Assembly (NCBI GenBank): GCA_017795105.1
Contig: CP051247.1
Span: forward strand, 2,604,001 to 2,668,000
Direction of reading: 5' to 3'
Source: Planctomycetaceae bacterium
Lineage (GTDB): Bacteria; Planctomycetota; Planctomycetia; Planctomycetales; Planctomycetaceae
Length of the DNA: 64,000 nucleotides
Shown here: positions 42,189 through 50,900 of the stretch, in pieces
Position numbering within the stretch: position 1 is the first letter of the stretch
How the letters are laid out: each line of letters starts with the position of its first letter
Translations under genes and position numbers: made by a program
The notes under the pieces: generated by a model
Told to the model about the DNA's origin: nothing
Database searches by the model: none
What the model saw: the letters and a program-made list of their open reading frames with translations, nothing else

Positions 42189-43385
42189 CTACTCCCCATC
42201 CACCTTCGTCACATAAGCCGTATCAACCGCCGAGATCCCTCCGAAGTAGCGTGCCTTCACCCGCAGCACCACATCGCGCTCGAACGCCGCCTCACTCTCC
42301 GATCGCTGCAGGAACGTCTGCACCGGCCAGATCTCCGTCCACACGAACTGACGCGCAAAGTCCCCGACATACCAGTCACTGGCCGCCGTCCCACCCTGCT
42401 CATCAATGAACGGCGAACTCAACACATCAAGCATTCCGCCGAATGGATTCGCCACCGACATCTCACCCTCAGCCGTCACCTGACGAACCTCCGTCGCATG
42501 CACAATCCCGCGAGCCGTCCCCCGCAGCGCCTCCGGCACCAGAACATACTTCGCCGGAGCAATCACCGGCCTCGACGTCCCATCAATCCGGTCATCCCGC
42601 ACTTGGGTCGCTCGGTAATGCAGCACCTCTTCGATGTCCGTCCAATCCACCAGCGGCACCGCGGCATCAAAATCCGGCGACGTCGTATTCCCCACGCCCA
42701 CCCAGTTTCGGCGCGAACCATCCGTCGCATACAGTTCCGCCCCGCTTCCGCTCGGCCGATACACATACTTCCCCTGGCCGGCATCCGCGTCCGTCACGCC
42801 ACGAACAATCGTCCGTTCCCGTTCCTGCCGCAGATAATGCCCCAGCGCCATCGCCCGCCGGTTGATCTCGCCACTTTGATCAAACGCGATCAACTCCTCA
42901 TTGATCGACAGGATCCGCCCCTGCTTCGCCTCCGCCGTCGTCACGTACTTCTCTTCGAAGGTCGACTCCTCATACGGATGCCCCTCCGGCACCTCCGTCG
43001 GACCCGCCAACGCCCGAAAACCGACCAGCTTCTGATTCCGCAGCGAACTCTTCACCACGGTCACCAGCTTGTCACCAATGAACCCGTCATCGTTCTCGTA
43101 ACCTTCGAGCACCTTCCGACCGATCAGCTCACCCGACATCACCTGAAACAGCGTCGTCCCCACCCCCGGATTCGACTCCCGCAACAGTGCCGCCGAAACC
43201 GGTCGCCTCTGCAGAGACTCCTGTACCGACCGCAATCGAGGCAACACCTGGCACGCGTCCGCCAGCTCATAGTAGCTAAAGTCATCAACCGTCAGTTCCC
43301 CCTCATTCAGAAGCGAACACGCCTTCCCATAGAAAGCCTCCGCCCCTAGTGACTCCACCAACTCCCGCAAATTCTGCCCACGCAT
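42189..43385 (-). CDS. major capsid protein
   Basis: 398 residues from ATG 43385 (MRGQNLRELVESLGAEAFYG), AAAGGATG upstream. HK97-fold traits: N-terminal helical scaffold-like part, VTTAEAKQGRILSINEELIA (E-loop/spine region), INRRAMALGHYLRQERERTI, DFDAAVPLVDWTDIEEVLHY, PVIAPAKYVLVPEALRGTAR, LDVLSSPFIDEQGGTAASDW and a late DVVLRVKARYFGGISAVDTA-YVTKV strand (P-domain end). This final 'RVKARYFGG' pattern is frequent in capsid proteins of Mu/GTA-type. Context: follows protease and decoration genes. Confidence 0.8.
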   Translation of the reverse strand: MRGQNLRELVESLGAEAFYGKACSLLNEGELTVDDFSYYELADACQVLPRLRSVQESLQRRPVSAALLRESNPGVGTTLFQVMSGELIGRKVLEGYENDDGFIGDKLVTVVKSSLRNQKLVGFRALAGPTEVPEGHPYEESTFEEKYVTTAEAKQGRILSINEELIAFDQSGEINRRAMALGHYLRQERERTIVRGVTDADAGQGKYVYRPSGSGAELYATDGSRRNWVGVGNTTSPDFDAAVPLVDWTDIEEVLHYRATQVRDDRIDGTSRPVIAPAKYVLVPEALRGTARGIVHATEVRQVTAEGEMSVANPFGGMLDVLSSPFIDEQGGTAASDWYVGDFARQFVWTEIWPVQTFLQRSESEAAFERDVVLRVKARYFGGISAVDTAYVTKVDGE

Positions 43386-43430
43386 CAAATCACATCCTTT
43401 ATCACTATCGCTACCATCGCGATGAATACC

Positions 43431-43725
43431 TGTAGGGCAGGCACTGCCTGCCGTCCTACACAATATGCGTCTTCCGTGTGCCACTGGCTCCGCCAGTGCC
43501 ACGTTCGACGTCCCCTCCAGGCAACACTCGGAAAGCCAAGACAGCCTGAATTCCTGGTGCCTACCGCCATGTCCCACTGACGTTTCGTCAGCGTCTCCCT
43601 GGAATCCGACGGGTGCCATGCCCACGCTCGCGTGGGCATGCAATCACATCCCCCGCGGCCCGACATCACCCCTCCCCATCCCGCGTGCCACTGGCTCCGC
43701 CAGTGCCCAACGCCTCACACCTACC
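43431..43725. repeat. palindrome cluster after the decoration gene (E-like, C, C-variant, A, C, heptamers)
   Basis: 43431-43460 TGTAGGGCAGGCACTGCCTG-CCGTCCTACA; 43476-43500 C; 43571-43595 CACTGACG-TTT-CGTCAG; 43611-43641 A; 43684-43707 C; 43707-43725 degenerate heptamers with the stop codon of the gene ending at 43721. No gene in 43386-43720. Confidence 0.85.
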
Positions 43726-44197
43726 CAACTCCAGCCGCCGCATTCGCCGATCCCGCATGAAACGCCGAAGCAAAACTCACCCGCAGCGATCCCCCCGACC
43801 GCGTCTCCATCGCCCGGGCAATCCCATTCGCCGACGAACCGACCACTTCCAGCTGCTGATTCATCAGACCCGACGACAACTCGTCCGGCCCCAGCACATC
43901 CCCGAATCCATAAGCAGCACTCTGTACATCGAACTCGTAGACCGAGAACGGACTCACATCGACCGAAACCGGCTCCGCCTCCCCCGCCTCCGAACCCTGA
44001 TGAGCCACCCCCAGGAACACCTCCGCAAACGCACCCTGCGTCGTCGCCAGATCCGTGTCCCAGGCAAAGTCCGCCGCCGACTTCACCTCACCACTGTCGA
44101 GAAACACCAGATCCCCCGCCTCAATCACCGAAGCCGAATCCACCGGCACCTTCACCAACTGCACCTGCCCCGAACGAAACCGCAACCGATTCCCCAT
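43721..44197 (-). CDS. capsid decoration-like protein
   Basis: 158 residues from ATG 44197 (MGNRLRFRSGQVQLVKVPVD), GAGGAG upstream. Seen: SASVIEAGDLVFLDSGEVKS, AADFAWDTDLATTQGAFAEV, FLGVAHQGSEAGEAEPVSVD, VYEFDVQSAAYGFGDVLGPD and a final beta part. 'VIEAGDLVFLD ... A..FLGVA' is the pattern of small capsid-stabilising proteins (gpD-like/DUF2190-like) that lie between protease and capsid, as here. Confidence 0.65.
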   Translation of the reverse strand: MGNRLRFRSGQVQLVKVPVDSASVIEAGDLVFLDSGEVKSAADFAWDTDLATTQGAFAEVFLGVAHQGSEAGEAEPVSVDVSPFSVYEFDVQSAAYGFGDVLGPDELSSGLMNQQLEVVGSSANGIARAMETRSGGSLRVSFASAFHAGSANAAAGVG

Positions 44198-44273
44198 CAC
44201 CATCTCCTCTCAAAACCGACAGAACGAACGCCCGCCCGTAACCTGTATCTATTCCCCACGACATACCATCCCG

Positions 44274-44492
44274 ACAGGGTGGCACAGACATTCCTGTCTG
44301 TGCGAATCGACGTCCCTAACTCACCCCCACTCCGAAACCTCCCTCGCCCCTCCACCAGGGATGGCCCAGAGATTCATCTCTGGGTGGCGCAGCCACAAGA
44401 GGCTTGTCTTCAGCTCACTGCCACCTTCAAACACCCCAGCACTTCGTCCATCATCGCCCCGGGGTGCCACTGCCGGCTAACCCAGCAGTTCC
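44274..44492. repeat. 'G', 'D' variant and 'B' palindromes
   Basis: 44276-44304 G: GGTGGCACAGACA-TTCC-TGTCTGTGC. 44358-44402 D: GGATGGCCCAGAGATTCATC-TCTGGG, GTGGC-GCA-GCCAC, AAGAGGC. 44460-44492 B, decayed (CACTGCCGG-CTAAC-CCAGCAGT). No gene in 44198-44495. Confidence 0.85.
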
Positions 44493-44495
44493 CCA

Positions 44496-45560
44496 TCACC
44501 GTCCCCGAACCACCCGCACAAACTCTCGATCCACGGCCACCTCACGTCCACTCCCGCGCCCACAACTCACCGGCCCCACCGCCGCAAACCGCTTCCGTTC
44601 CGAAATCAATCGCTCACGAACCCGAGGATCCCGCACCGCCCCCAGGCACCGACGAAACTCCTCCGTCACCACCCCCGCCGGCAACCGCATACGCTCCAGC
44701 AGCGGGCCAACACCATCCACCGAGCGCCGACGTCCAGAGTCTTTCCGAGTCCTCACCCTCCGCCGCACCTGCTCCTCTTCGACCTCATCCTCACCCTCCA
44801 GCCGCGACCACCACTCCGCACTCGTCAGCTCATCCTCATCGATCTCCAGCACGATCTCCGAAACCTCAAACGATCCATCCTCGGCTTCCCACCACTCACA
44901 GATCGCAGACATCCCGTCCGCCACATCACCAGACCGAATCGCGACATAACCATCCCACACCGCGACCCGCTCAGATCCCTCTGCGGCCAGAACCTCATCG
45001 ATCCCCGCCAGCACCGCTTCATACGAGCCCGGTGCCATCACGGAATCTTCCTGCTGCTCCCGCAAGGTCCGCGTCGTCGCCGGGAACGCCACCGCATCCA
45101 CACTGATCACCTCATCAATCCGCTCAACCACCGTCTTGTCCTTACTTCGCGAAGCGATCACCACATGACTCATCCCCACGTTCGCCGTCTCCGAGGCGGC
45201 CAGAGCCAGAAACATCCGCCCCGACTCCGTATCCAGCACCCGAATCTCACTCCGGATCTTCCCCTCAACAAATCGTGCGTTCTGGACCGACCCCACCAGA
45301 TCCCGCGTGCTTCGCTCATAAGGACGATTCGCATTCACCGCATGATCCAGAAACACCGGCCGCCCTTCATAAAGCGACACCGCCTCTCGAAGCGCTTGCT
45401 CGGAATACCGATACCCATTCCGCGACTCCGCACCCGCCAGCACCACATCCGCGACACACAACTCCTCCGCATCCACCTGCTCCGAAGTCACACTCCACTC
45501 CGGTGAGCACTCCACCAGCCGCTCCCGCTTCGAAGTCTTCCTGTTACGCATCCACATCAT
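44496..45560 (-). CDS. prohead core protease-like protein
   Basis: 354 residues. Pattern of T4-gp21-type prohead proteases: VVLAGAESRNGYRYSEQALR (peptide similar to N-G-R-x-Y), AVSLYEGRPVFLDHAVNANR with the candidate catalytic His, LVGSVQNARFVEGKIRSEIR, ALAASETANVGMSHVVIAS with candidate Ser in GMS, and VISVDAVAFPATTRT. The C-terminal half is acidic then basic (RRRVRTRKDSGRRRS), perhaps a scaffold cleaved during maturation. The start overlaps the portal gene end; starts at 45557 or 45551 are possible. Position between portal and capsid is standard. Confidence 0.75.
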   Translation of the reverse strand: MMWMRNRKTSKRERLVECSPEWSVTSEQVDAEELCVADVVLAGAESRNGYRYSEQALREAVSLYEGRPVFLDHAVNANRPYERSTRDLVGSVQNARFVEGKIRSEIRVLDTESGRMFLALAASETANVGMSHVVIASRSKDKTVVERIDEVISVDAVAFPATTRTLREQQEDSVMAPGSYEAVLAGIDEVLAAEGSERVAVWDGYVAIRSGDVADGMSAICEWWEAEDGSFEVSEIVLEIDEDELTSAEWWSRLEGEDEVEEEQVRRRVRTRKDSGRRRSVDGVGPLLERMRLPAGVVTEEFRRCLGAVRDPRVRERLISERKRFAAVGPVSCGRGSGREVAVDREFVRVVRGR

Positions 45561-46971
45561 TCACCCCGCTCCCGTTCGTCGTCTGCCCTGCCAACTGAGC
45601 CCGTAGCGGCTCTTCGCGCGAGAGTTCCTCAGCCACCTGCTGTGGATCCAGCTTCTCCCGCCGCTGCACCTCAGCTCGGCTCAACACGCCCGCTTCCACC
45701 AGTCGCACATCCGCCTCCCGCTCCCGCGGCCGATCCCGACTCACCAGCTCCGGATATGCCCATCGCAACTCCACCTGGCTTAGCACCTCCGCCGGAACCA
45801 GCCCCGCAGCCACCGCCGACTCCATCACCTTCCGCCACAGCCGACCAAACGCCGCCGTGAAGAACTCCTGCTCACTCCGAAACAACTTCACCGCCGGCCC
45901 CTCAGCCACCAGCGTCGACGCATAGTTCCCGTTCGAAGCATCCGCCGTCAGCATGAACTCCGGAATCCCCGCTCCCGCCGCCACGCACAGCAGCATCATC
46001 CGACCGAGCGGCACCGCATCGCCGAAGTTCGTATCCGGCTGCAAAAACTGAATGTCAGTGCCCGCCGACGTCGTTAGAATCGTCCCCGGCAACACCCGCT
46101 CATTCCGCAGGTCCCCATCCAGGCCCGTTGACTTCCCACTCCGCGCCCGACCTGCCATCGCCGCCGCATTCCCTGCTCCTCCCTGAACCTTCCGCCACAA
46201 CACAATCGACGACTGCAGTTTCCGAGCCAGCAACTCCGTCTGCGACCATTGATCGAACCGCTCCAGCGGCTGCACAATTGAAGCAAAGAAACTCACGCCC
46301 CGCTTCTCATTCGTATCCACGCCATACCGCGTATGCACGACCTCATCCGCGGGAATCATCTCCTGCACATCGCTATTGTCGCGATTCATCTGAATGTAAA
46401 AACGCACACGCTCCACATCCCGCTCATCAGTAATCACGCCCTGGGAATGCGGATCATCCGCCCCCGCTCCAATCTGCTCCGGATCAACAAACCGCACCGC
46501 CGGCGGCCACTCGCCATCATCAAAGAACCGCAGAAAGCACTCCCCGTCCCGCCACACCCGCCGGGCATACTCCCGATATGAGAAGTGACACGCATTCTTC
46601 GTCAGAAACTCGTCCCACAACTCCGCCAGCACCATCAGCCAGCGGTCATCCACCTGTTCGTCCGAAGTCCGCTTCGCCGCCACTGTCAGCTTCAGCCCAT
46701 CACCAACGACATACGCTTCCAGCAACCGCAAAATATTCCGGGCATGCGGATTGTCCCGCACCAGCTCCCGAGCCTGATCCCGCAACTCCCGCCGAGCCGA
46801 CTCACCCAGCCGCCCCGATTTCTCCCCCACCAACAACCAGTCCCCCGGATCCTCTGCAACTGGCCGTTGCGTCCGCTCCGCAACCAGATCCATCAACCGC
46901 TCCTGCACCCGACGCTCATACCGCGCCCGCAACCGAGCCGTCGCCACCTTGTCCCGCAAATACTCGAACAT
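45544..46971 (-). CDS. phage portal protein (lambda gpB type)
   Basis: 475 residues. Seen: LRDQARELVRDNPHARNILR, LLEAYVVGDGLKLTVAAK, HFSYREYARRVWRDGECFLR, PADEVVHTRYGVDTNEKRGV, SFFASIVQPLERFDQWSQTE, GIPEFMLTADASNGNYASTL and EGPAVKLFRSEQEFFTAAFG. 'ARELVRNNP.AR' and 'P.......NYASTL' are signatures of lambda-family portals, which form the dodecamer at the DNA entry vertex. GAGGGG lies 6 nt before the ATG. It follows the large terminase gene, separated by a 370-base repeat-filled gap. Confidence 0.9.
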   Translation of the reverse strand: MFEYLRDKVATARLRARYERRVQERLMDLVAERTQRPVAEDPGDWLLVGEKSGRLGESARRELRDQARELVRDNPHARNILRLLEAYVVGDGLKLTVAAKRTSDEQVDDRWLMVLAELWDEFLTKNACHFSYREYARRVWRDGECFLRFFDDGEWPPAVRFVDPEQIGAGADDPHSQGVITDERDVERVRFYIQMNRDNSDVQEMIPADEVVHTRYGVDTNEKRGVSFFASIVQPLERFDQWSQTELLARKLQSSIVLWRKVQGGAGNAAAMAGRARSGKSTGLDGDLRNERVLPGTILTTSAGTDIQFLQPDTNFGDAVPLGRMMLLCVAAGAGIPEFMLTADASNGNYASTLVAEGPAVKLFRSEQEFFTAAFGRLWRKVMESAVAAGLVPAEVLSQVELRWAYPELVSRDRPREREADVRLVEAGVLSRAEVQRREKLDPQQVAEELSREEPLRAQLAGQTTNGSGVNDVDA

Positions 46972-47069
46972 CCAATCCCCTCACAAACAACCCCGACACC
47001 CACCCCAACTTCGTTGCGCAGTTTTTCGTGACAGTCAACTCAAGTAGCGATTGTCCCAGCGACGAAGCG

Positions 47070-47320
47070 TCCCTTCGCCCCCTTCAGGGGGAGAAGGTGC
47101 CCGAAGGGCGGATGAGGGGGCGAGCAACCATCGACATTGCTTGCTATTCATTCTTCAGTGCCTGGCCCGACAACCCTCCTGCCGTCAGCAGGGTGGCACA
47201 GACATTCCTGTCTGTGCGTCAGGCGACGTGACGCAACCAGAGATGCCATCCCATGAGAGTTACTTGCACTCGGGTGGCCCGCCCGCCCCAGGGTGCCACT
47301 GCTGGCTCGCCCAGCAGTGC
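47070..47320. repeat. 'I', 'G' and 'B' repeats between portal and large terminase
   Basis: 47072-47125 I: CCCTTCGCCCCCTTCAGGGG and GCCCGAAGGGCGGATGAGGG. 47186-47220 G: GGTGGCACAGACA-TTCC-TGTCTGTGC. 47290-47320 B. No gene in 46972-47341. Confidence 0.85.
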
Positions 47321-47341
47321 CCTTCCCAACCCCCACCCGAC

Positions 47342-48730
47342 CTACCAGCCAAACCCACCTCCCGGTGGCGAAACCTCCATCCAGTCCCCACCACCCAACT
47401 CCTCACTCGCCCGCAACGCCGCCACCCCGAGCGCAAACACCCGGTCATCGTGATGCACTCCATCCTGCACATGATCAATCCGCCACCGCCCCTGGCTGTT
47501 CTCCTTCACCACCACCGACGCCAGCTCCGTCTCCAGATCATCACGCCCCCACGCACTCTCGACCGCTCCACACCCCGGATACCAACGCACTCGCTCCTGG
47601 ACAATCAACTGTCGGAGACACACTGCCAGCGAATGATTCCCCTTCCCGCCCGCGAACGCGAACCGCTCCAGCTCCACCCGACCTTCATACTTCTGAATCG
47701 TCGCCAGCAACTGATACTCGTCCAGCACGAAGCAAACATTGCCGAAGCTCTCCGAGATCCGCTCGATCCACTGCTCCACCCAGCTCACCTGAACCGGCTG
47801 CCCCGCCCGAGGCTGCACCACATCCATGCAATCCACCACCAGAACCTCTCCTTCCCAGTGAACCACCACGCCCACCGTGAAGTCATGCTTCTCCGCATAA
47901 TCAATCGCCGCGAAATACCGCTGCCCCCGTTGCCCCTGAGCCTGACAAATCAACTCCGAATCCCGGCAACGCTCCGCTTCCTCCAGGCTCACAAATCCAC
48001 CATCACTCGACTGCCACCGATTGTTCCACAGCCGATCAAACACAGCCGCCGGCAACAACTGCCGCTGCTCCTCCAGCCACTCCTCAGAAATCCACGGAGC
48101 CCGACACCCATCCAGCGAAGAAAAATACCACCGCCGACTCCGAGCCGCCGTTTCCCGCACATCCCACTGCCAGCCGCGCCCCACCCCCGCATTCGTCAGC
48201 ACCAGCAACATGCAGTCCGCCTTCTTCGCCGCCGACGAAATCAGCGAGTACCACAACTCCGGCTTCTCCCAATGCGACAGCTCATCACAGATCACAAAAT
48301 CCGGCAGCAGCCCCCAGCTGCTCTGCACATCCGAAGAGATCACCGACAGCCGACTCCCCGTCGTACGCTGAATCACCGCGTGCTGACGAAACACCAGGTC
48401 CGGACACAGCGCCGCGTTCCGTTTGACCAGTCGCTCCATCGCATCACGCAGTAACCCCGCCTGATCCCGATCCGCAGCCGCCGCCAGCCCCTCTACCCGT
48501 CGCGAACTGTTCTGGAGAATCCACGCCAGTTGAACCGCCATGTCCGTCGTCTTCGAGTGCCCACGCGGCCGCTCCAGATAAGCCCGCTGAAAGCCCCCCG
48601 GCGCCGATCGCCCCGACACCGACTGCCCCGCCAGTCGCAACCACCCGGGATCCAGGGCGGCAAAGTCCTGCTCCTGCCAATCTTCCAGAACATGTCCCAA
48701 CCGCCGCCCCGGCTCCCCTTCCACCATCAA
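47342..48730 (-). CDS. phage terminase large subunit
   Basis: 462 residues from ATG 48730, which sits 4 bases past the small-subunit stop with TGAGG upstream. ATPase: RPRGHSKTT (residues 53-61, Walker A) and LPDFVICDE (141-149, Walker B with catalytic Glu). Nuclease: YFAAIDYAEKHD (Asp276), VCFVLDEYQL (Asp336) and a final VHHDDRVFALGVAALRA, the three acidic positions of an RNase-H-fold endonuclease. It packages DNA into the prohead. The nuclease appears intact, so particles could cut DNA. Confidence 0.9.
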   Translation of the reverse strand: MMVEGEPGRRLGHVLEDWQEQDFAALDPGWLRLAGQSVSGRSAPGGFQRAYLERPRGHSKTTDMAVQLAWILQNSSRRVEGLAAAADRDQAGLLRDAMERLVKRNAALCPDLVFRQHAVIQRTTGSRLSVISSDVQSSWGLLPDFVICDELSHWEKPELWYSLISSAAKKADCMLLVLTNAGVGRGWQWDVRETAARSRRWYFSSLDGCRAPWISEEWLEEQRQLLPAAVFDRLWNNRWQSSDGGFVSLEEAERCRDSELICQAQGQRGQRYFAAIDYAEKHDFTVGVVVHWEGEVLVVDCMDVVQPRAGQPVQVSWVEQWIERISESFGNVCFVLDEYQLLATIQKYEGRVELERFAFAGGKGNHSLAVCLRQLIVQERVRWYPGCGAVESAWGRDDLETELASVVVKENSQGRWRIDHVQDGVHHDDRVFALGVAALRASEELGGGDWMEVSPPGGGFGW

Positions 48731-48734
48731 CGCC

Positions 48735-49229
48735 TCACGAAACAGCCGCGGATGCCGGGCCGCCCCCCGACGTCTCACCGCTTCCTTCAAGCTCAACCGG
48801 GATCGCAATCCCTTCCATCCGCGCCCGCGCGAGCAACTCTTCATCCGACAACGCATCCCATCCAGAACCTTCCGAACCCTCCATCTGCAACGCCATCCAC
48901 TCCGGCGGCGGCCGCTGCTTCAACCACTGCGTCATCGCCGAAACACTCCCCTTCATCGCCTCCTGATACAACCGCGCCGCCACGTTCTGACTCAGCGCGT
49001 CATACACCGCATCCACCTTGATGCGAAACTCCTCGTCCTCCGCAATCGCCTCCATCACCACGAACAGATCCAGCTGCAACTGCTGACAGGCCGCCGCCGG
49101 ACTCGCCCCCCGCAACAGCAACTCCAGATAAGCCCGCTGATCCTCCACCCCCACCTGCGAGACCGACGCCAACCCCAAAGCCCCCGGACAACTCCGCACC
49201 CTCTTCCCCCGCCGAGCCTCCCGAAACAT
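48735..49229 (-). CDS. terminase small subunit-like protein
   Basis: 164 residues. ALGLASVSQVGVEDQRAYLE, LLLRGASPAAACQQLQLDLF and VVMEAIAEDEEFRIKVDAVY make an N-terminal helix-turn-helix, then SQNVAARLYQEAMKGSVSAM-TQWLKQRPPPEW, the usual central helices of small terminases (oligomerisation). The C-terminus is Gly/Ser/Ala-rich. GAGGTGAGGG precedes the ATG. Placed directly before the large subunit and coupled to it. Confidence 0.78.
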   Translation of the reverse strand: MFREARRGKRVRSCPGALGLASVSQVGVEDQRAYLELLLRGASPAAACQQLQLDLFVVMEAIAEDEEFRIKVDAVYDALSQNVAARLYQEAMKGSVSAMTQWLKQRPPPEWMALQMEGSEGSGWDALSDEELLARARMEGIAIPVELEGSGETSGGGPASAAVS

Positions 49230-49255
49230 CCCTCACCTCGTTTCACTTCACTGAA

Positions 49256-49436
49256 CGGATGGCCCAGACGCGTGCGTCTGGTTGACGAAGTCACAAGAAG
49301 CCTCCAACCAGCGATTCCCGTCAACCAAGTCCCACCGTCCGCACACCCCGATGAACCACCCCGTCCATCCCCAATGAGTGCCACTGGCTCCGCCAGTGCA
49401 ACACCCAACGCCTAACGCCTAACGCCCAACACCCCG
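49256..49436. repeat. 'D', 'C' and 7-bp tandem repeat
   Basis: 49257-49298 D: GGATGGCCCAGACGCGTGCG-TCTGG, TTGACGAAGTCAC, AAGAAGCC. 49378-49400 C: GTGCCACTGGC-TCC-GCCAGTGC. 49402-49434: CACCCAACGCCTAACGCCTA-ACGCCCAACA, four heptamers covering the stop of the gene ending at 49419. Confidence 0.85.
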
Positions 49437-50003
49437 ATTATCAAAAACAAAATACTCCGGCTCCGCATACAAACTCTTCCGATGCGTCTCGTCCGAAACC
49501 CGCACCCGCTGCCCATCCCGACGCTTCCCGCCGTAGATCCCCGAATGCTCCTCCACCGTTCGCCCCGACTGCATCGTCACTTTCCCCACTCGCACAAACC
49601 CGGCTCGCTCGAAGAACGGATTCACCTTCCCCATCTCCGCCAGGGATTCAATCCACGGCCAGGCACAACTCTCACAACTCCGCCGCACAAACAGACTCGC
49701 CAGCCCCGCCCCACGATACTTGGGATGAATCACCACCCGCGTTAGCGTCACCAGCTGCCGATTCAACGCCCTGCAGCTCAACTTCGAACGTCGCCCCGAA
49801 AGCCCGAAGAACTTCCGCCGCAAACTCAACGACAGCGCCGGCGTGCAGAACACACAGATCCCGATCGGCTCCTCCCCATGCCACAGCAGTGTCACATGCA
49901 CGACGAACCCGACCGCATGCGTTCGGTAATGCCACCGAGCGAAATACGGCCAGTCGTTCCGGGTCGCCTCGCTGACCCAGATCTCATCGGCGAAGCTGAT
50001 GAC
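49419..50003 (-). CDS. GNAT-type acetyltransferase domain reached by -1 frameshift
   Basis: About 194 codons after the slip point. No in-frame ATG/GTG/TTG with a ribosome-binding site lies near its beginning, so expression alone is doubtful. Domain: VISFADEIWVSEATRNDWPY, FARWHYRTHAVGFVVHVTLL, EPIGICVFCTPALSLSLRRK and LTRVVIHPKYRGAGLASLFV, the last being acetyl-CoA motif A (R-G-A-G-L-A); then NPFFERAGFVRVGKV. An ABC ATPase fused to an acetyltransferase domain is a known architecture (COG2401), here split over two frames. The open frame extends upstream to 50039. Confidence 0.75.
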   Translation of the reverse strand, partial: VISFADEIWVSEATRNDWPYFARWHYRTHAVGFVVHVTLLWHGEEPIGICVFCTPALSLSLRRKFFGLSGRRSKLSCRALNRQLVTLTRVVIHPKYRGAGLASLFVRRSCESCAWPWIESLAEMGKVNPFFERAGFVRVGKVTMQSGRTVEEHSGIYGGKRRDGQRVRVSDETHRKSLYAEPEYFVFDNRGVGR

Positions 50004-50647
50004 TTTTTTCCAGCAGCCGCATCCCCCTCTCCCCCACACTCAACCACCGGCTCCTCACCCAGCCGACACCGCACATGCACGTCCGGCCCCAGATCCGCAA
50101 CCACATCCTCATGAGTCGTCGCCAGCAGAAAACCGATCCCCATTCGCGAACAGATCTTCCGAACATTGAACGCAATCACCTTCGCCAGCGTCCGATCCAG
50201 CGTCGCCGTGAACTCATCCGCCAGAATCCACTTCGGTTGAGCAGCAATTGCCTTAGCCAGCCGATACCGATATCGCTGCCCATCACTCAACTCCGCCGGC
50301 GTCCGCAACATCACCTGGGCTTCCCCCAGGCCACACGCCCCCAGCACCCGCAATCCTTCAGAAACCTCCAGCCCCAGCCCGTCAATCAGCGAAACCTGCT
50401 CCAACGCCTGCGAATCAATATCCAGCACACCGTCCAGCTGAGCAGCCGCCGCCCGCATCAGACTCGACTTCCCCGACCCCGAATCCCCGGTGAAGCAAAC
50501 CACCTGCCCCTGACTCACAGGCAACTCCAGCTCCTCCGCCAGCACATGCCGCCCCTGCTCAAAATCCACCCCAAAGCAATCCATCACCTGCGAAACCCGA
50601 ACCGTCCGCCGCTTCGGCAAAAAGTCATAAACCACCGACAACTTCAT
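49892..50647 (-). CDS. ABC-type ATPase (zero-frame product ends here; -1 slip adds GNAT domain)
   Basis: 251 residues if no slip occurs; GAGGAG lies 6 nt before ATG 50647. Walker A GDSGSGKS at 54-61, signature LSDGQ at 120-124, Walker B WILADEF at 140-146 and H-loop THED (His179). No membrane segments, so it is not a transporter subunit. After Lys215 the zero frame becomes low-complexity (SSASPMRSGSARRP), which looks like an out-of-frame reading of the next domain. A -1 slip gives a ~409-residue ATPase-acetyltransferase. Neighbours: ParB-like protein upstream, terminase downstream. Role in packaging regulation or DNA handling is only a guess. Confidence 0.82.
   Translation of the reverse strand: MKLSVVYDFLPKRRTVRVSQVMDCFGVDFEQGRHVLAEELELPVSQGQVVCFTGDSGSGKSSLMRAAAAQLDGVLDIDSQALEQVSLIDGLGLEVSEGLRVLGACGLGEAQVMLRTPAELSDGQRYRYRLAKAIAAQPKWILADEFTATLDRTLAKVIAFNVRKICSRMGIGFLLATTHEDVVADLGPDVHVRCRLGEEPVVECGGEGDAAAGKKSSASPMRSGSARRPGTTGRISLGGITERMRSGSSCM
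50003..50035 (-). promoter_or_regulatory. dnaX-type -1 frameshift site A_AAA_AAG with upstream SD-like stimulator
   Basis: Heptamer at 50009-50003 in phase with the ABC frame (GGA AAA AAG). SD-like GGGGGAGAGGGGGA at 50035-50022 lies 12 nt upstream, as in dnaX. Directly after the heptamer TCATC-AGC-TTC-GCC-GATGA can form a short stem. Confidence 0.72.
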
Positions 50648-50686
50648 CACGCTCTCCTCATCCCCAAACTCCAGCCGGCCTTAAAG

Positions 50687-50885
50687 GGGTGCCATTGCTG
50701 GCTCGCCCAGCAGTGCGCCCCTCGTCCACTCCAGTAGGCTCCGCTCCGCGAACGCGTAATCAACTCCCCCCACACCAACCGCTTCCCCGCCGCCAACCCA
50801 CTCCCGAATCCAACCACAAGTCCCCTCGCCCCCTTGGGGGAGAGGGCTAGGGTGAGGGGGAAATGCGGGTAACATGCTCCACAGG
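50687..50885. repeat. 'B' palindrome and reversed 'H' repeat
   Basis: 50688-50717 B (CATTGCTGG-CTCG-CCCAGCAGTG). 50815-50885 H reversed (AGTCCCCTCGCCCCCTTGGG ... AGGGTGAGGGGGAAATGCGG). No gene in 50648-50900. Confidence 0.8.
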
Positions 50886-50900
50886 CCGAAATACTCCTAA

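Noticed and set aside
43386..43643. 86-residue extension of the major capsid protein
   Set aside because: It is read through A and C palindromes and ends at ATG 43385, which has its own AAAGGATG.
47051..48454. Long open frame on the plus strand opposite the large terminase gene
   Set aside because: It is Pro/His/Arg-rich, starts within a repeat, and mirrors the codon bias of the terminase gene on the other strand, which has clear Walker and nuclease motifs.
37282..49436. Heptamer and palindrome arrays as CRISPR
   Set aside because: No regularly spaced direct repeats with unique ~30-base spacers and no cas genes; the units are contiguous heptamers or single hairpins.
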